Source of the DNA: Streptomyces albus subsp. albus
GTDB lineage: Bacteria; Actinomycetota; Actinomycetes; Streptomycetales; Streptomycetaceae
NCBI RefSeq assembly: GCF_000725885.1
Contig: NZ_JODR01000046.1
Coordinates: 1-20,459 of the forward strand
Reading direction: 5' to 3'
Length of the DNA stretch: 20,459 nucleotides
The position numbers were made by a program, and so were the translations under genes. Below are positions 1 to 11,100 of this stretch, piece by piece. Within the stretch, counting starts at the first letter, position 1, and each line of letters opens with the position of its first letter. Under the pieces are notes generated by a model. That model saw only the letters and a list, made by a program, of their open reading frames with translations, ran no database searches and was not told where the DNA came from.

Positions 1-1780
1 CATCCACCCGCTCCAACGACGGCGCACCCGCATCACCCCGCAACACCCCCAGCAGCGACCAGTCCACAAACGCGGACAACGCCACCTCACACTCACGCAT
101 GCGTTCCGCGAACACCGGCGAGCTCTCCAACAGCCCCACCGCCATACCCGCCCACTGCGCACCCTGACCCGGGAAGACGAACACCGTCCGCCCCACAGGA
201 CCCACAACCCCCGACACCACGCCACCAGCCGGCTCACCCGCAGCCAACGCCGACAACCCCGACCCGTACCCACCGACAACCACCGCACGGTGCTCGAACC
301 GCGCCCGCGTCGTCACCAACGACCAACCCACACCAACCGCATCGACATCAGCCCCACCCGCCAACGGCACCAGCCCCGCCGCCTGCTCACGCAACGCCTC
401 ACTATCACGCGCGGACAGCACCCACGGCACCACCGTCGGCATCCAGGCACCAGCCACGTCACCGTCGTCGGACCGCACCGGAGCGGGCTCCGCCGGGGCC
501 TCCTCGAGGATCACGTGCGCGTTGGTTCCACTCATCCCGAACGCCGACACACCCGCGCGCCGGGGGCGGCCCTCCACGCACGGCCACTCACGTGCCTCGG
601 ACAACAGCTCCACCGCGCCCGCCGACCAGTCCACGTGCGACGACGGCGAACCCGTATGCAGTGACTTGGGCATCACCCCGTGCCGCAGCGCCAGCACCAT
701 CTTCATGACACCCGCCACACCCGCAGCGCCCTGCGTGTGGCCCAGGTTCGACTTCACGGAACCCAGCCACAACGGCCGCTCGGCCGGGCGGCCCTGGCCG
801 TACGTCGCCAGCAACGCGCGCGCCTCGATCGGGTCGCCGAGCGTGGTGCCGGTGCCGTGTCCTTCCACGACGTCCACTTCGGACGCCGGGACACCGGCGT
901 TGGCGAGGGCCTGGCGGATCACCCGCTGTTGGGAGAGGCCGTTGGGTGCGGTCAGTCCGTTGGAGGCGCCGTCCTGGTTGGCGGCGGTGCCGCGGACGAG
1001 GGCGAGCACCCGGTGGCCGTTGCGCCGCGCGTCCGACAGGCGCTCCACCAGCAGCAGGCCGACGCCCTCGCTGAACGCGGTGCCGTCGGCGTCGTCCGAG
1101 AAGGGCTTGCACCTGCCGTCGGGGGCGAGTCCGCGCAGGCTGCTGAACTCGCGGAAGGTGGAGGGACTGGCCATCACCTGGGCGCCGCCGGCCAGGGCCA
1201 GCGAGCACTCGCCGGAGCGCAGCGACTGCACGGCCAGGTGCAGGGCGACCAGCGAGGAGGCGCAGGCCGCGTCCACGGTGACCGCCGGGCCCTCCAGGCC
1301 CAGGACGTAGGCGATGCGGCCGGAGGCGACGCTGGTGGCGCTGCCGGTGGCCAGATAGCCGTCGGCGTCGATCCCGGAGGCGTCGACGATCGGGCCGTAG
1401 TCCTGTCCGATGGCCCCGGCGAAGACTCCGGTGGCGGTGCCGCGCAGGGAGGACGGCGAGATGCGGGCGTGCTCGAAGGTCTCCCACGCGACCTCCAGCA
1501 GCAGCCGCTGCTGGGGGTCCATCGCCAGTGCCTCGCGCGGTGAGATGCCGAAGAAGTCCGCGTCGAACTCGCCGGCGTCGTGCAGGAAGCCGCCCCGGCT
1601 GACGTAGCTGGTGCCGCTGCGCTCGGGGTCCGGGTCGACCAGCGATTCGATCTCCCAGCCGGGCCGGTCGGGGAACTGCGAGGTGGCGTCCTCGCCGGCG
1701 GCCAGCAGTTCCCACAAGGCTTCCGGGCTCCGGACGTCGCCCGGCAGCCGGCAGCCCATGCCCACGATCGCGATCGGTTC
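1..1780 (-). other. PKS module E (partial): KS and start of AT
   Basis: The KS is complete, with catalytic Cys at 1262-1264, motif His at 857-859 and KSNLGH His at 737-739. It carries DAACASS, EGHGTGT and DGTAFSEG where the other three KS domains in the window have DTACSSS, EAHGTGT and DGTGW or DGAGW followed by xEG. All catalytic residues are kept, so it should condense normally. The AT begins near 195 with [13 protein letters not shown] and is cut before its active-site serine. The reductive domains are outside the window, so the chemistry of this unit is unknown. Confidence 0.88.
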
Positions 1781-1891
1781 GCGCGCCGTCTGCTCGAGCC
1801 GCTGGTTGCGCTGCTTCAGCCGTTCGTTGTCGCGCAGTGCGGCGCGCAACGCCTCGACGATCTTGTCCGAAGCGTCCGGAGCTGCCGGCAT
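1..1891 (-). CDS. Modular type I polyketide synthase, 3'-truncated: docking-KS-partial AT
   Basis: This is the downstream synthase and takes the chain from gene 2. It starts at the ATG at 1889-1891, preceded by GGAG with 7 bases of spacing, and runs off the left edge after 630 codons. The N-terminal docking helix is residues 1-37 (it begins [19 protein letters not shown]). KS is about 38-464 with Cys210, His345 (EGHGTGT) and the KSNLGH His385. A KS-AT linker follows, and the AT begins near residue 566 with [11 protein letters not shown]. The window ends before the GHSxG serine. The visible AT start ([19 protein letters not shown]) resembles the methylmalonyl AT of gene 2 and not the two malonyl ATs (FSGQG), so methylmalonyl is my guess. 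Substrate-motif evidence is outside the window. The KS active site reads DAACASS, not the DTACSSS of its neighbours. The last 500 bases of coding sequence use GTG/TTG/GGT-rich codons unlike the KS. Confidence 0.95.
   Translation of the reverse strand, partial: MPAAPDASDKIVEALRAALRDNERLKQRNQRLEQTAREPIAIVGMGCRLPGDVRSPEALWELLAAGEDATSQFPDRPGWEIESLVDPDPERSGTSYVSRGGFLHDAGEFDADFFGISPREALAMDPQQRLLLEVAWETFEHARISPSSLRGTATGVFAGAIGQDYGPIVDASGIDADGYLATGSATSVASGRIAYVLGLEGPAVTVDAACASSLVALHLAVQSLRSGECSLALAGGAQVMASPSTFREFSSLRGLAPDGRCKPFSDDADGTAFSEGVGLLLVERLSDARRNGHRVLALVRGTAANQDGASNGLTAPNGLSQQRVIRQALANAGVPASEVDVVEGHGTGTTLGDPIEARALLATYGQGRPAERPLWLGSVKSNLGHTQGAAGVAGVMKMVLALRHGVMPKSLHTGSPSSHVDWSAGAVELLSEAREWPCVEGRPRRAGVSAFGMSGTNAHVILEEAPAEPAPVRSDDGDVAGAWMPTVVPWVLSARDSEALREQAAGLVPLAGGADVDAVGVGWSLVTTRARFEHRAVVVGGYGSGLSALAAGEPAGGVVSGVVGPVGRTVFVFPGQGAQWAGMAVGLLESSPVFAERMRECEVALSAFVDWSLLGVLRGDAGAPSLERVD
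1780..1891 (-). other. N-terminal docking coiled coil of gene 3
   Basis: About 37 residues ([19 protein letters not shown], then charged [15 protein letters not shown]) precede the KS. The [20 protein letters not shown] pattern is a common N-terminal docking helix. It differs from that of gene 2 and fits the different C-terminal tail of gene 2. Confidence 0.85.
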
Positions 1892-1903
1892 CTCAGTTCT
1901 CCC
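1892..1903 (-). promoter_or_regulatory. Ribosome binding site and TGA-G-ATG junction of genes 2 and 3
   Basis: On the coding strand GGGAGA at 1898-1903 lies inside the last codons of gene 2. Its GGAG is 7 bases before the ATG at 1889-1891, and the TGA of gene 2 (1893-1895) is separated from that ATG by one base. This arrangement favours translational coupling and equal production of the two interacting synthases. Confidence 0.75.
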
Positions 1904-2149
1904 GTGCGTCGTTGTCGGTGCCGAGTGCCAACTCGACGAGGTCGGCGATGTTCATGTCGTCGACCCGGCCCACGGCGTCGGTCTCGCCGTCCGGTTCGGG
2001 TGCGTCGCCCTGCTGTGGTGCGGCGGCCAGCTCCAGCAGGGCGTCGAGCAACCCGGTCTCCCGCAGCCTGCTGAGGGGAATGCTGCGCAGGGTCGACCAG
2101 GTGGCGGCCTCCTCCGGGCTCAGCGCGGCGTTCTCGTCCTCGGCGGCGA
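1893..2149 (-). other. C-terminal docking domain of gene 2
   Basis: Following the ACP are [20 protein letters not shown], a low-complexity linker rich in Ala, Pro, Asp and Glu, and a final helix ([14 protein letters not shown]). The IPLxRLRxxGLLDALLxLA block plus a MxxxDLVxLALG tail is the second common actinobacterial docking type, clearly different from the [11 protein letters not shown] tail of gene 1. The partner would be the N-terminus of gene 3. The class name (1b-like) is from memory and tentative. Confidence 0.82.
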
Positions 2150-5100
2150 AGAGCTGGCTCGTCAGGTGGCGTGCCAGGTCGGGGAAGGTGGGGTGGTCGA
2201 AGACGAGGGTGGTGGGCAGTTCCAGACCGGTGATCGCGGTCAGCCGGTTGCGCAGGGCCACCACGGTCAGCGAGTCGAAGCCCAGGTCGCGGAAGGACCG
2301 GTCGGACTGCAACTCGGCGGCCGAGTCGTGGCCGAGGGCCACCGCCGCCTCGCGCCGCAGCCGGTCGAGCATCAGCCGCTGCCGCTCGCCGTCGTCGAGG
2401 GCGGACAGTTCGCGCACGAACTCGGGCCGGCCGCCGCTCCCGACGGTGGCCGCGTCCGGTTCGGTGAGCGCCTGGCGTGCCTCGGGCACGCCCAGGAGCA
2501 GCGGCCTGCTGCGGGCGGCGGTGTAGGCGGGGGCGAAGGTCTGCCAGCCGATGTCGGCGACCAGCAGGTTGGTGTCCCGGCGGCCGACGGCGTCGGCGAG
2601 CGCGGCGACGGCCGTGTCCGGCGGCATCTGCCGGTTGCCGAGCCGGCCCAGTTGCGCGGCGGTGTCCGCGTCGACCATGCCGCCGCCGCCCCACGCGCCC
2701 CAGGCGATCGACGTGACGGGCAGGCCGGCGGCACGGCGCTCGGCGGCGAAGGCGTCGAGGTAGGCGTTGGCAGCCGCGTAGCCGATCCGGCCGGCGCCGC
2801 CCCAGATGCCGGCCCCGGAGGAGAACAGGACGAAGGCGTCGAGGTCCAGGCTCTCCACGAGTGCGGCGAGGTTGCGGGTGCCGGTCACCTTGGGGGTGAG
2901 CACGGCGGCCAGTTCGCCGGTGGTCAGCTCGTCCAGGGGCAGCCGGCGCCCGCTGGTGCCGGCGGCGTGCAGCACCGCCCGGATCGGCGGGCCGTTGGAG
3001 CCGATCTTGGCGAACAGGTCGCCGAGGGCGTCGGGGTCGGCGAGGTCGCAGGCGGCGATGACGACGTCGGCGCCGAGCTCGACCAGTTCGTTGAAGAGGT
3101 CGGGCATGCCGTCGGCGTCCTGGCCGCGGCGGCTGACGAGGACGACGCGTTCGGCGCCGGAGCGCGCGGCCCAGCGCGCCAGGTGGCCGCCGATCGCCCC
3201 GGTGCCGCCGGTGATCACCACCGTGTCCCGCGGCTGCCACGGGGTGACCGGGCCGTCGGCGGGCGCGCGGACCAGCCGGCGGGCCAGCAGCCCGGTGGGT
3301 CTGACGGCCACTTGTTCCTCGCCGGTCCGGCCGCCGAGCACGGTGCACAGGTGGCGGGCGCTGTCGTCGTCGAGTTCGGCCGGCAGGTCGATCAGCCCGC
3401 CCCAGCGGCGGGGCTGGTCGAGTCCGAGCACCAGGCCGGTGCCCCACACCAGCGCCTGCGCCGGGTCACGCGGCGGGTCGTCGGGGCCGCAGCCCACGGT
3501 GCGGGACGTGGCCAGCCACAGCGGTGCGCCGAGGTCCAGTGCGGTCAGGGCCCGGGCCGCGGCCAGGCAGGCGGCGAGTCCGGCGGGCACGGTGGGGTGC
3601 TCCGGGTGCGGGGTGGTGTCCAGGCCGGTGAGGCAGAGCACGCCCGTGAGGTGCCGGCCACGGAGGGCTTCGGTGATCTGTCCGGCCAGCCGGTCTGCGT
3701 CGTCGGGCGCGTCGGCGGAGACCTCGAGTGCGGTCACCTCGGCGCCGGCCCGCGCCAGGGCGTGGGTGACTTGGCCGGCGAGGCTGTCGTGCGCCCCGGG
3801 CCGGCGCAGTACCAGCCAGGTGCCGGTCAGTTGCTCCGTGTCGGCCGGCGTGGCCGGCACGGGCTCCCACTGGATGCGGTACCGCCAGCTGTCCAGGATG
3901 GTGCTCAGCTGCCGCGCGGTGTGCCAGCGGGACAGCGCGGGCAGGGCGGGTTCCAGTTCCCGGCGGTCGACGCCGGTGTGCTCGACGAGCGCGTCGAGGT
4001 CCTGGCTGCGTACCGCGCGCCAGAACTCCGCCTCCGCCGGGTCGGCGGCCTGCGGGGCGGCCGGGGGGAACTCCGGCCAGAAGCGGCGCCGCTGGAAGGC
4101 GTAGGGGGGCAGGTCGACGCGGCGGGCGCCGGTGTCCTCGTAGACGCGGTGCCAGTCGACGTCCACGCCCGCCGCGTACGCCTCGCCGACGGACAGCAGG
4201 AAGCGGGTCGGGCCGCCGTCGGAGCGGCGCAGCGTGCCCAGGGCGGTGCCGTCCGGGGTGCCGGTCCCGCTGTCGGCCAGGGTCTCCTCGACGGCACCGG
4301 TCAGTACGGGGTGGGCGCTGACCTCGATCAGCGGTCCGAAGCCCTGCGCGACGAGCGTCCGCACGGAGTCGGCGAAGCGTACGGGCCGGCGCAGGTTGCT
4401 GAACCAGTAGCCGGCGTCGCACACGGGGCCGTCGATCCATTCGCCGGTCACGGTGGAGAGGAAGGGCACTTCGGGTTCCAGCGGCGTGACGGGTTCGAGC
4501 AGTTCCAGGAGCCTGGCCCCGACGACGTCGACGTGCGGCGAGTGCGAGGCGTAGTTGACCGGTATCCGCTTGGCGCGGATGTCGTGGTCCGCGCACTCGG
4601 CGGTCAGCTCGCGCAGCGCGTCCGCGTCTCCGGAGACCACCACGGAGCGGGGGCTGTTGACCACGCCGATGTGCAGCCGACCCTCGTGGCGGTGCAGCAG
4701 CTCCTCGACCCGGGCGGGCGGCGCGGCCACCGAGAGCAGGCCGCCGAGACCGGCGAGCGCGGCGATCTCGCGGCTGCGCAGGCAGACGACGCGGGCGGCG
4801 TCACGCAGCGACAGCGCCCCGGCGACGCAGGCAGCCGCGATCTCGCCCTGCGAGTGCCCGACGACCGCGGCCGGTTCGACGCCGTGGCTGCGCCACAGTT
4901 CGGCCAGGGACACGTTGACGGCGAAGGTCACGGGCTGCACCACGTCGTCGGTGTCGAGGCCGGGTGCGTCCGGTGCGCCCCGCAGCACGTCGGTCAGCCG
5001 CCAGTCCACGAACTCGGACAGCGCGGCCTCGCAGCGGGCGATGCTGTGCGCGAAGGGCGGTGCGGTGTCGAGCAGTTCGGCTGCCATGCCGGCCCATTGG

Positions 5101-8100
5101 GAGCCTTGGCCGGGGAAGACGAACACGGGCCGGGCCGCGGGTCGGGCGACGCCTTCGACGGCGTTGCCGCTCGGTTCGCCGGCGGCCAGGGCGCGCAGTC
5201 CGTCGATCAGTTCGGCCCGGTCGGCTCCGACGAGCACGGCCCGGTGTTCGAAGGCGGACCGGGTGGTGGCGAGCGTCAGTCCGACGTCGGCGGGCTCCAG
5301 TTCCTCGACGGCCGGCAGCAGGCGGTCGGCCTGGGCGCGCAGGTCCGGTGCGCTCGGCGCGGACAGTGTCCAGGCGACGGCCGCCGGAGGCCGGGAGGTT
5401 TCCTCGGGGGCGTGCGCGGCGGCCGGTTCCGCGGTGTCGGGCGCCTGCTCCAGGATGACGTGGGCGTTGGTGCCGCTGATGCCGAACGAGGACACGGCGG
5501 CCCGGCGCGGGCGGCCGGTGTGCGGCCATTCCTCGTTCCCGGCCAGCAGCCGCACGGCTCCGGAGCCCCAGTCGACCTGGGACGAGGGCGCGTCCAGGTG
5601 CACGATCCCGGGCAGTACGCCGTGGCGCATGGCCATGACGGTCTTGATGATGCCGGAGACGCCGGCGGCTGCCTGGGTGTGCCCGAAGTTGGACTTGAGC
5701 GCCCCCACCAGCAGCGGGGTGCCGCCGGACCGTTCCCTGCCGTAGGTGGCGAGGAGTGCCTGTGCCTCGATGGGGTCGCCGAGCGGGGTGCCCGTGCCGT
5801 GTGCCTCGACGGCGTCGATGTCGGCGGCGGTGAGGCCGGCGCCCGCGAGGGCCTGCCGGATCACCCGCTGCTGCGAGGGGCCGTTGGGTGCGCTGAGGCC
5901 GTTCGAGGCGCCGTCCTGGTTGACGGCGCTGCCGCGTACGACGCCGAGCACGGTGTGCCCGTTGCGCCGCGCGTCGGAGAGCCGTTCCAGCAGCAGCAGG
6001 CCGAGGCCCTCGCCCCAGCCGGTGCCGTCGGCGGCCTGCGCGAACGGTTTGCAGCGGCCGTCGCCGGCGAGACCGCGCTGGCGGCTGAATTCCGTGAAGA
6101 TGTCGGGCGTCGACATGACGGTGACACCGCCGGCCATCGCGAGCGAGCACTCGCCCGCGCGGAGGGCGGCGACCGCCTGGTGGAGGGCGACCAGCGACGA
6201 GGAGCAGGCCGTGTCGACGGTGACGGCCGGGCCTTCGAGCCCGTAGGTGTAGGCGATGCGCCCGGAGGCGACGCTGCCTGCGGTGCCGGTGCCCAGGTGA
6301 CCGTCGAGGTCGTGGTCACGGCCGTGCAGCAGCATCGGATAGTCGGTGTACATCAGCCCGACGAACACGCCGGTGCGGCTGCCCCGCAGGGAGCGCGCCG
6401 GGATGCCGGCCCGCTCGAACAGTTCCCAGGAGGACTCCAGCAGCAGGCGTTGCTGGGGGTCCATGGCGAGGGCTTCGCGCGGGGATATCCCGAAGGGGGC
6501 GGGGTCGAAGCGGTCGGCGCCGGTCAGGAAGCCGCCCTCGCGCACGTAGCTGGTGCCGGGCCGGTCCGGGTCGGGGTCGTAGAGCGTGTCGATGTCCCAG
6601 CCGCGGTCGGTCGGCATGGGCCGGATGGCGTCCTCGCCGCGCAGCACGAGCTGCCACAGGTCCTCGGGGGACTCGACCCCGCCCGGCAGCCGGCACGCCA
6701 TGGACACGATCGCGATGGGATCGTCGGACGCTGCCTGCCCGGGGACCGCGCCGGCCTGCGGGGCCGCGCCGGGAGCGGAGGCGGCGCGGTCGTCATGTGC
6801 GGCGGTCAGCGCTTCCAGGTGCTCGGCCAGGGCCGCCGGGGTGGGCTGGTCGAAGATCACGGAGGCGGGCAGCCGGAGACCGGTCTGTTCACCGAGCGCG
6901 TTGCGCAGCTCGACCGCCATCAGCGAGTCGAAGCCGAGCTCGGAGAACGCCTTCGCGGGGTCGACGGCGGTCGGCGAGGGGTACCGCAGCACGGCGGCCA
7001 CCCGGGCCCGGACCACATCGAGCATCCGGGCCGGGCGGGCGGCTGTCCGGCGTGGGACGGCGGGCTTGTCGCGGCGGACCAGTCCGCGCAGCAGCGCGGG
7101 CAGCGCCTGCTCGCGGTCCAGTGCGCGCAGCGGGGTGAAGTCGAAGGCGGCGGGCACGAGATTGGCCTCGGGGCGGCGCAGTGCGGTGTCGAACAGCGCG
7201 AGCCCGTCCGCGTTGTCCAGGCTGAGGATTCCGATGCCGTGGGCGCGTTCGAGGTCGAGGTCGCTGATGCCGCCGACCATGCCGTCCTCGCCCGCCCACA
7301 GGCCCCAGGCCAGCGACAGTCCGGGGAGCCCGGCCTGCCGGCGCTGCACGGCGAGCGCGTCGAGGTAGGCGTTGGCCGCGGCGTAGTTGCCCTGGCCGGG
7401 GCCGCCGAAGGTGCCGGCGGCCGACGCGAACAGGACGAACGCCGAGAGGTCCAGGTCCCGGGTCAGCTCGTGCAGGTTGCGCGCGCCGGCCACCTTGGGG
7501 GCCAGCACGGCGTCGATCCGCTCGGGCGTCAGCGACTGGACGATGCCGTCGTCGAGGATGCCGGCCAGGTGGACGACGGCCGTCAGCGGGTGCTCGGCGG
7601 GCACGTCGGCCAGCAGCTGTGCCAGCGCGTCCCGGTCGGCCGCGTCGCAGGCCGCGAGCCGCACGTCGGCGTCCAGCGCGGTCAGTTCCGGGGCGTCGGC
7701 GGCGTCGGGTCCCGACCGGCTGGTCAGCAGCAGGTGCCGTACGCCGTGCTGTTCGACGAGGTGCGCGCACACGGCGCGGCCCAGCCGGCCGGTGGCGCCG
7801 GTGACCAGGACGGTGCCCTGCGGGTCGAGGCCGGCCGGCGGCTCCTCGGCGGGGCCGGGCAACCGTGCGAGGCGGGGTGCGTACCAGCGGGAGTCGCGCA
7901 GCACGAGGTGCGGCTCGTCGGCCGGGAGGCCGGCGAGGGGCAGCTCGGTGGCGTCGTCGGTGGCGTCCACGAGGACGAACCGGTCGGGGTTCTCCGACTG
8001 TGCCGAGCGCACCAGGCCCTGCACGGCGGCGGCGACCGGGTCGATGTCGCCGCTGTCGCCGGGCAGCCGGGCGGCGGCACGGGTGCGCAGCACGAGCGGG

Positions 8101-11100
8101 GTGCCGTCCGGGGCCGCGGGGGCGGCGAGCCGTTCCTGGAGCAGCGCGAGGGTGCGGTGCAGGGCTTCGCGCACCGCCTCGTACGGCTCGTGGGGCAGGT
8201 CGCCGCCGCCGGGCAGTTCGACCATTTCCGGCAGGGTGTCCGACGGCCCGGTGGCGGGGGCATGCCGGGCGGGGACCTCCTGCCACTCGATCCGGAACAG
8301 TGCGTCGCGGTGCCGCGCCGGCGTGCGCGGCTCGCCGGTGAGGGGGCGTACGAGCAGCGAGTCGACGGACACCACCGGCGTTCCGGCGGGGTCGGTCGCG
8401 GTCAGCTTCAGCGAGTGCGGTGCGGCCGGGTTCAGGGTGACGCGCAGCGCGGTGGCGCCCGGGCTGTGGACGTCGACGCCGGTCCAGGTGAAGGGGACCG
8501 CCCCGGGCGAGGTGCCGGCGTCGAGGGCGGCGGCGTGCAGGGCGGCGTCGAGGAGGGCCGGGTGCAGCTCGAAGCACTCGGCGTCGACGCTCTGGGACTC
8601 GGGCAGTTCCACCTCGGCGTGGATCTCGTCACCGAGTCGCCAGGCGGCACGCAGGCCGCGCAGCAGCGGGCCGTACTCCAGGCCGGCCGCGGCCAGCCCG
8701 TCGTAGAGGTCGCCGATGTCCACAGGGGTGGCGCCGTCCGGCGGCCAGGCGGTGGGTCCGGGCTCCGGCTGTTCCCGGCGCGCGGCCAGGGTGCCGGAGA
8801 AGTGCTGGGTCCACGGCTGGTCCCCGGCAATCTCGTCCTGGCCGGTGCACGGTCTGGAGTAGCCGGTGACGGTCCGGTTGCCGAAGGAGTCCGCGGCGCC
8901 GACGACCACCTGCACGCTGATCCGGTCGGCCGGGTCGAGGACCAGGGGCTCGGCCAGCACGAGTTCGTCGACGCGGGGGCAGCCGATCCGGCCGCCGACC
9001 CGCAGGGCGAGTTCCAGGAAGGCGGTGCCGGGCACCAGGATCCGGCCGGCGACGCGGTGGTCGGCCAGCCAGGGGTGGGTGGCGGCGGACAGTTCGCCGC
9101 CGAAGACGAAACCGTCCGTATCTGCACGGGCCATCCCCACGTCGAGGACGGGGTGGCCGCCGGTCGCCCCGTCGCGGGAGAGGGGCACGTCCAGCCAGAG
9201 CCGGCGGCGCCGGAAGGCGAAGGTGGGCAGGTCGACGCGCCGCGCACCGGTGCCCTCGTAGAAGGCGGGCCAGTCGACGGACAGTCCGCTCGCCCACAGC
9301 CGGGCCAGTGCCGCGGTCAGCGCTTCGGGCTCCGGCCTCTCCTTGCGCAGCAGGGGCTGCACCAGGCACGGGGCGGGCACGTCGTCGGCGACGGCCGAGC
9401 AGAGCGCGCCGCCCGGGCCGAGTTCGACGAAGCGGGCCGTGCCCAGTGCGCGCAGCCGTGCGATGCCGTCGGCGAAGCGCACCGGCTCGCGCACGTGCCG
9501 CACCCAGTGGTCGGCCGTGAACTCCTCGACGAGCTGCCCGGTGAGGTTGGAGACGACCGGGATCCGCGGCCGGTGGTGCTCGACGCTCTCCGCGACGGCG
9601 CGGAACTCGGCGAGCATGCCGTCCATGTGGTGGGAGTGGAAGGCGTGGCTGACGGTGAGCCGGCGGGTGTCGCGGCCGGGGAACTCGGCGGCGACGCGCA
9701 GCACGGCGTCCTCGTCGCCGGAGAGCACCACCGAGCCGGCGGAGTTGACCGCGCCGACCGACACTCCCGGGCCGAGCAGCGGGACGACCTCGGCCTCGGT
9801 GGCGCGCACCGCGACCATGGCGCCGCCGGCGGGCAGTGCCTGCATCAGGCGGGCGCGTGCGGAGACCAGGCGGCAGGCGTCCGGGAGGGTCAGCGCGCCT
9901 GCCACGTGGGCGGCCGACAGCTCGCCGACGGAGTGGCCGATGAGGTGGTCCGGCTGGAGGCCCCAGGATTCGAGCAGCCTGAACAGGGCGACTTCGAGGG
10001 CGAAGAGCGCGGGCTGGGTGTGTTCGGTGCGGTCGAGCAGGCCGTCCGCCTCGAACATGACCTGTTTCAGGGGGACCCCCGGCCCGTCGGCCGGGGGTCG
10101 GAAGTGCGCGCACACCTCGTCGAGCGCCTGGGCGAACACGGGGAACGCGTCGTACAACGCGCGTCCCATACCGGCGTGCTGGGAGCCCTGGCCGCTGAAC
10201 ATGAAGGCGACGGGGCCGTCGAGGCGGCGGCCCTCGATGACGTCCGGTGCGCCGCCCGCCTCGTCGGCGAGCGCGGCCAGCGCGGCCGACATCTCACCGG
10301 TGTCGGTGCCCAGCACCACGGCGCGGTGCTCCAGTGCGGCCCGGGTGGTCGCGAGGGAGAAGCCGACGTCCCGGGCGGTGTGGCTGCCCACCCCGGAGAG
10401 CAGCCGGCGGGCCTGCCCGGCGAGTCCGTCGGCTGTCTTCGCGGACACCACCCACGGCACGGCGGCCAGGCGCCGGGCGGGGGCGCCGGTGCGCACCGGG
10501 CCGGTGGACGGCTCGGCGGCCGGCTCCGGCCCGGGCGGTGGCGGGGCCTGCTCCAGGATCGCGTGGGCGTTGGTGCCGCTGACGCCGAACGCCGAGACGC
10601 CGGCGCGGCGGGGCCGGTCCGGTGTCGGGGCGGGCCACGGCCGGGCCTCGGTGAGCAGCCGCAGTCCGCCGCCGGACCAGTCGATGTGCCGGGAGGGCCG
10701 GTCGACGTGCAGGGTCTTCGGCAAGGCGGCGTGCCGCAGCGCCTGCACCATCTTGATCACGCCGGCCACACCTGCGGCGGCCTGGGTGTGGCCCAGGTTC
10801 GACTTGAGCGAGCCGAGCCACAGCGGCCGGTCCGCGGGCCGGTCCTGGCCGTAGGTGGCCAGCAGTGCCTGCGCCTCGATGGGGTCGCCCAGCGTGGTGC
10901 CGGTGCCGTGCGCCTCCACCGCGTCCACGTCCTGCGGGGTCAGCCCGGCGTTGGCCAGCGCCTGCCGGATGACGCGCTGCTGCGAGGGCCCGTTGGGTGC
11001 GGTGAGGCCGCTGCTGGCACCGTCCTGGTTGACGGCGGTGCCGCGGATCACGGCCAGCACCGGGTGCCCGTTCCGCCGGGCCACCGACAGCCGCTCCAGG

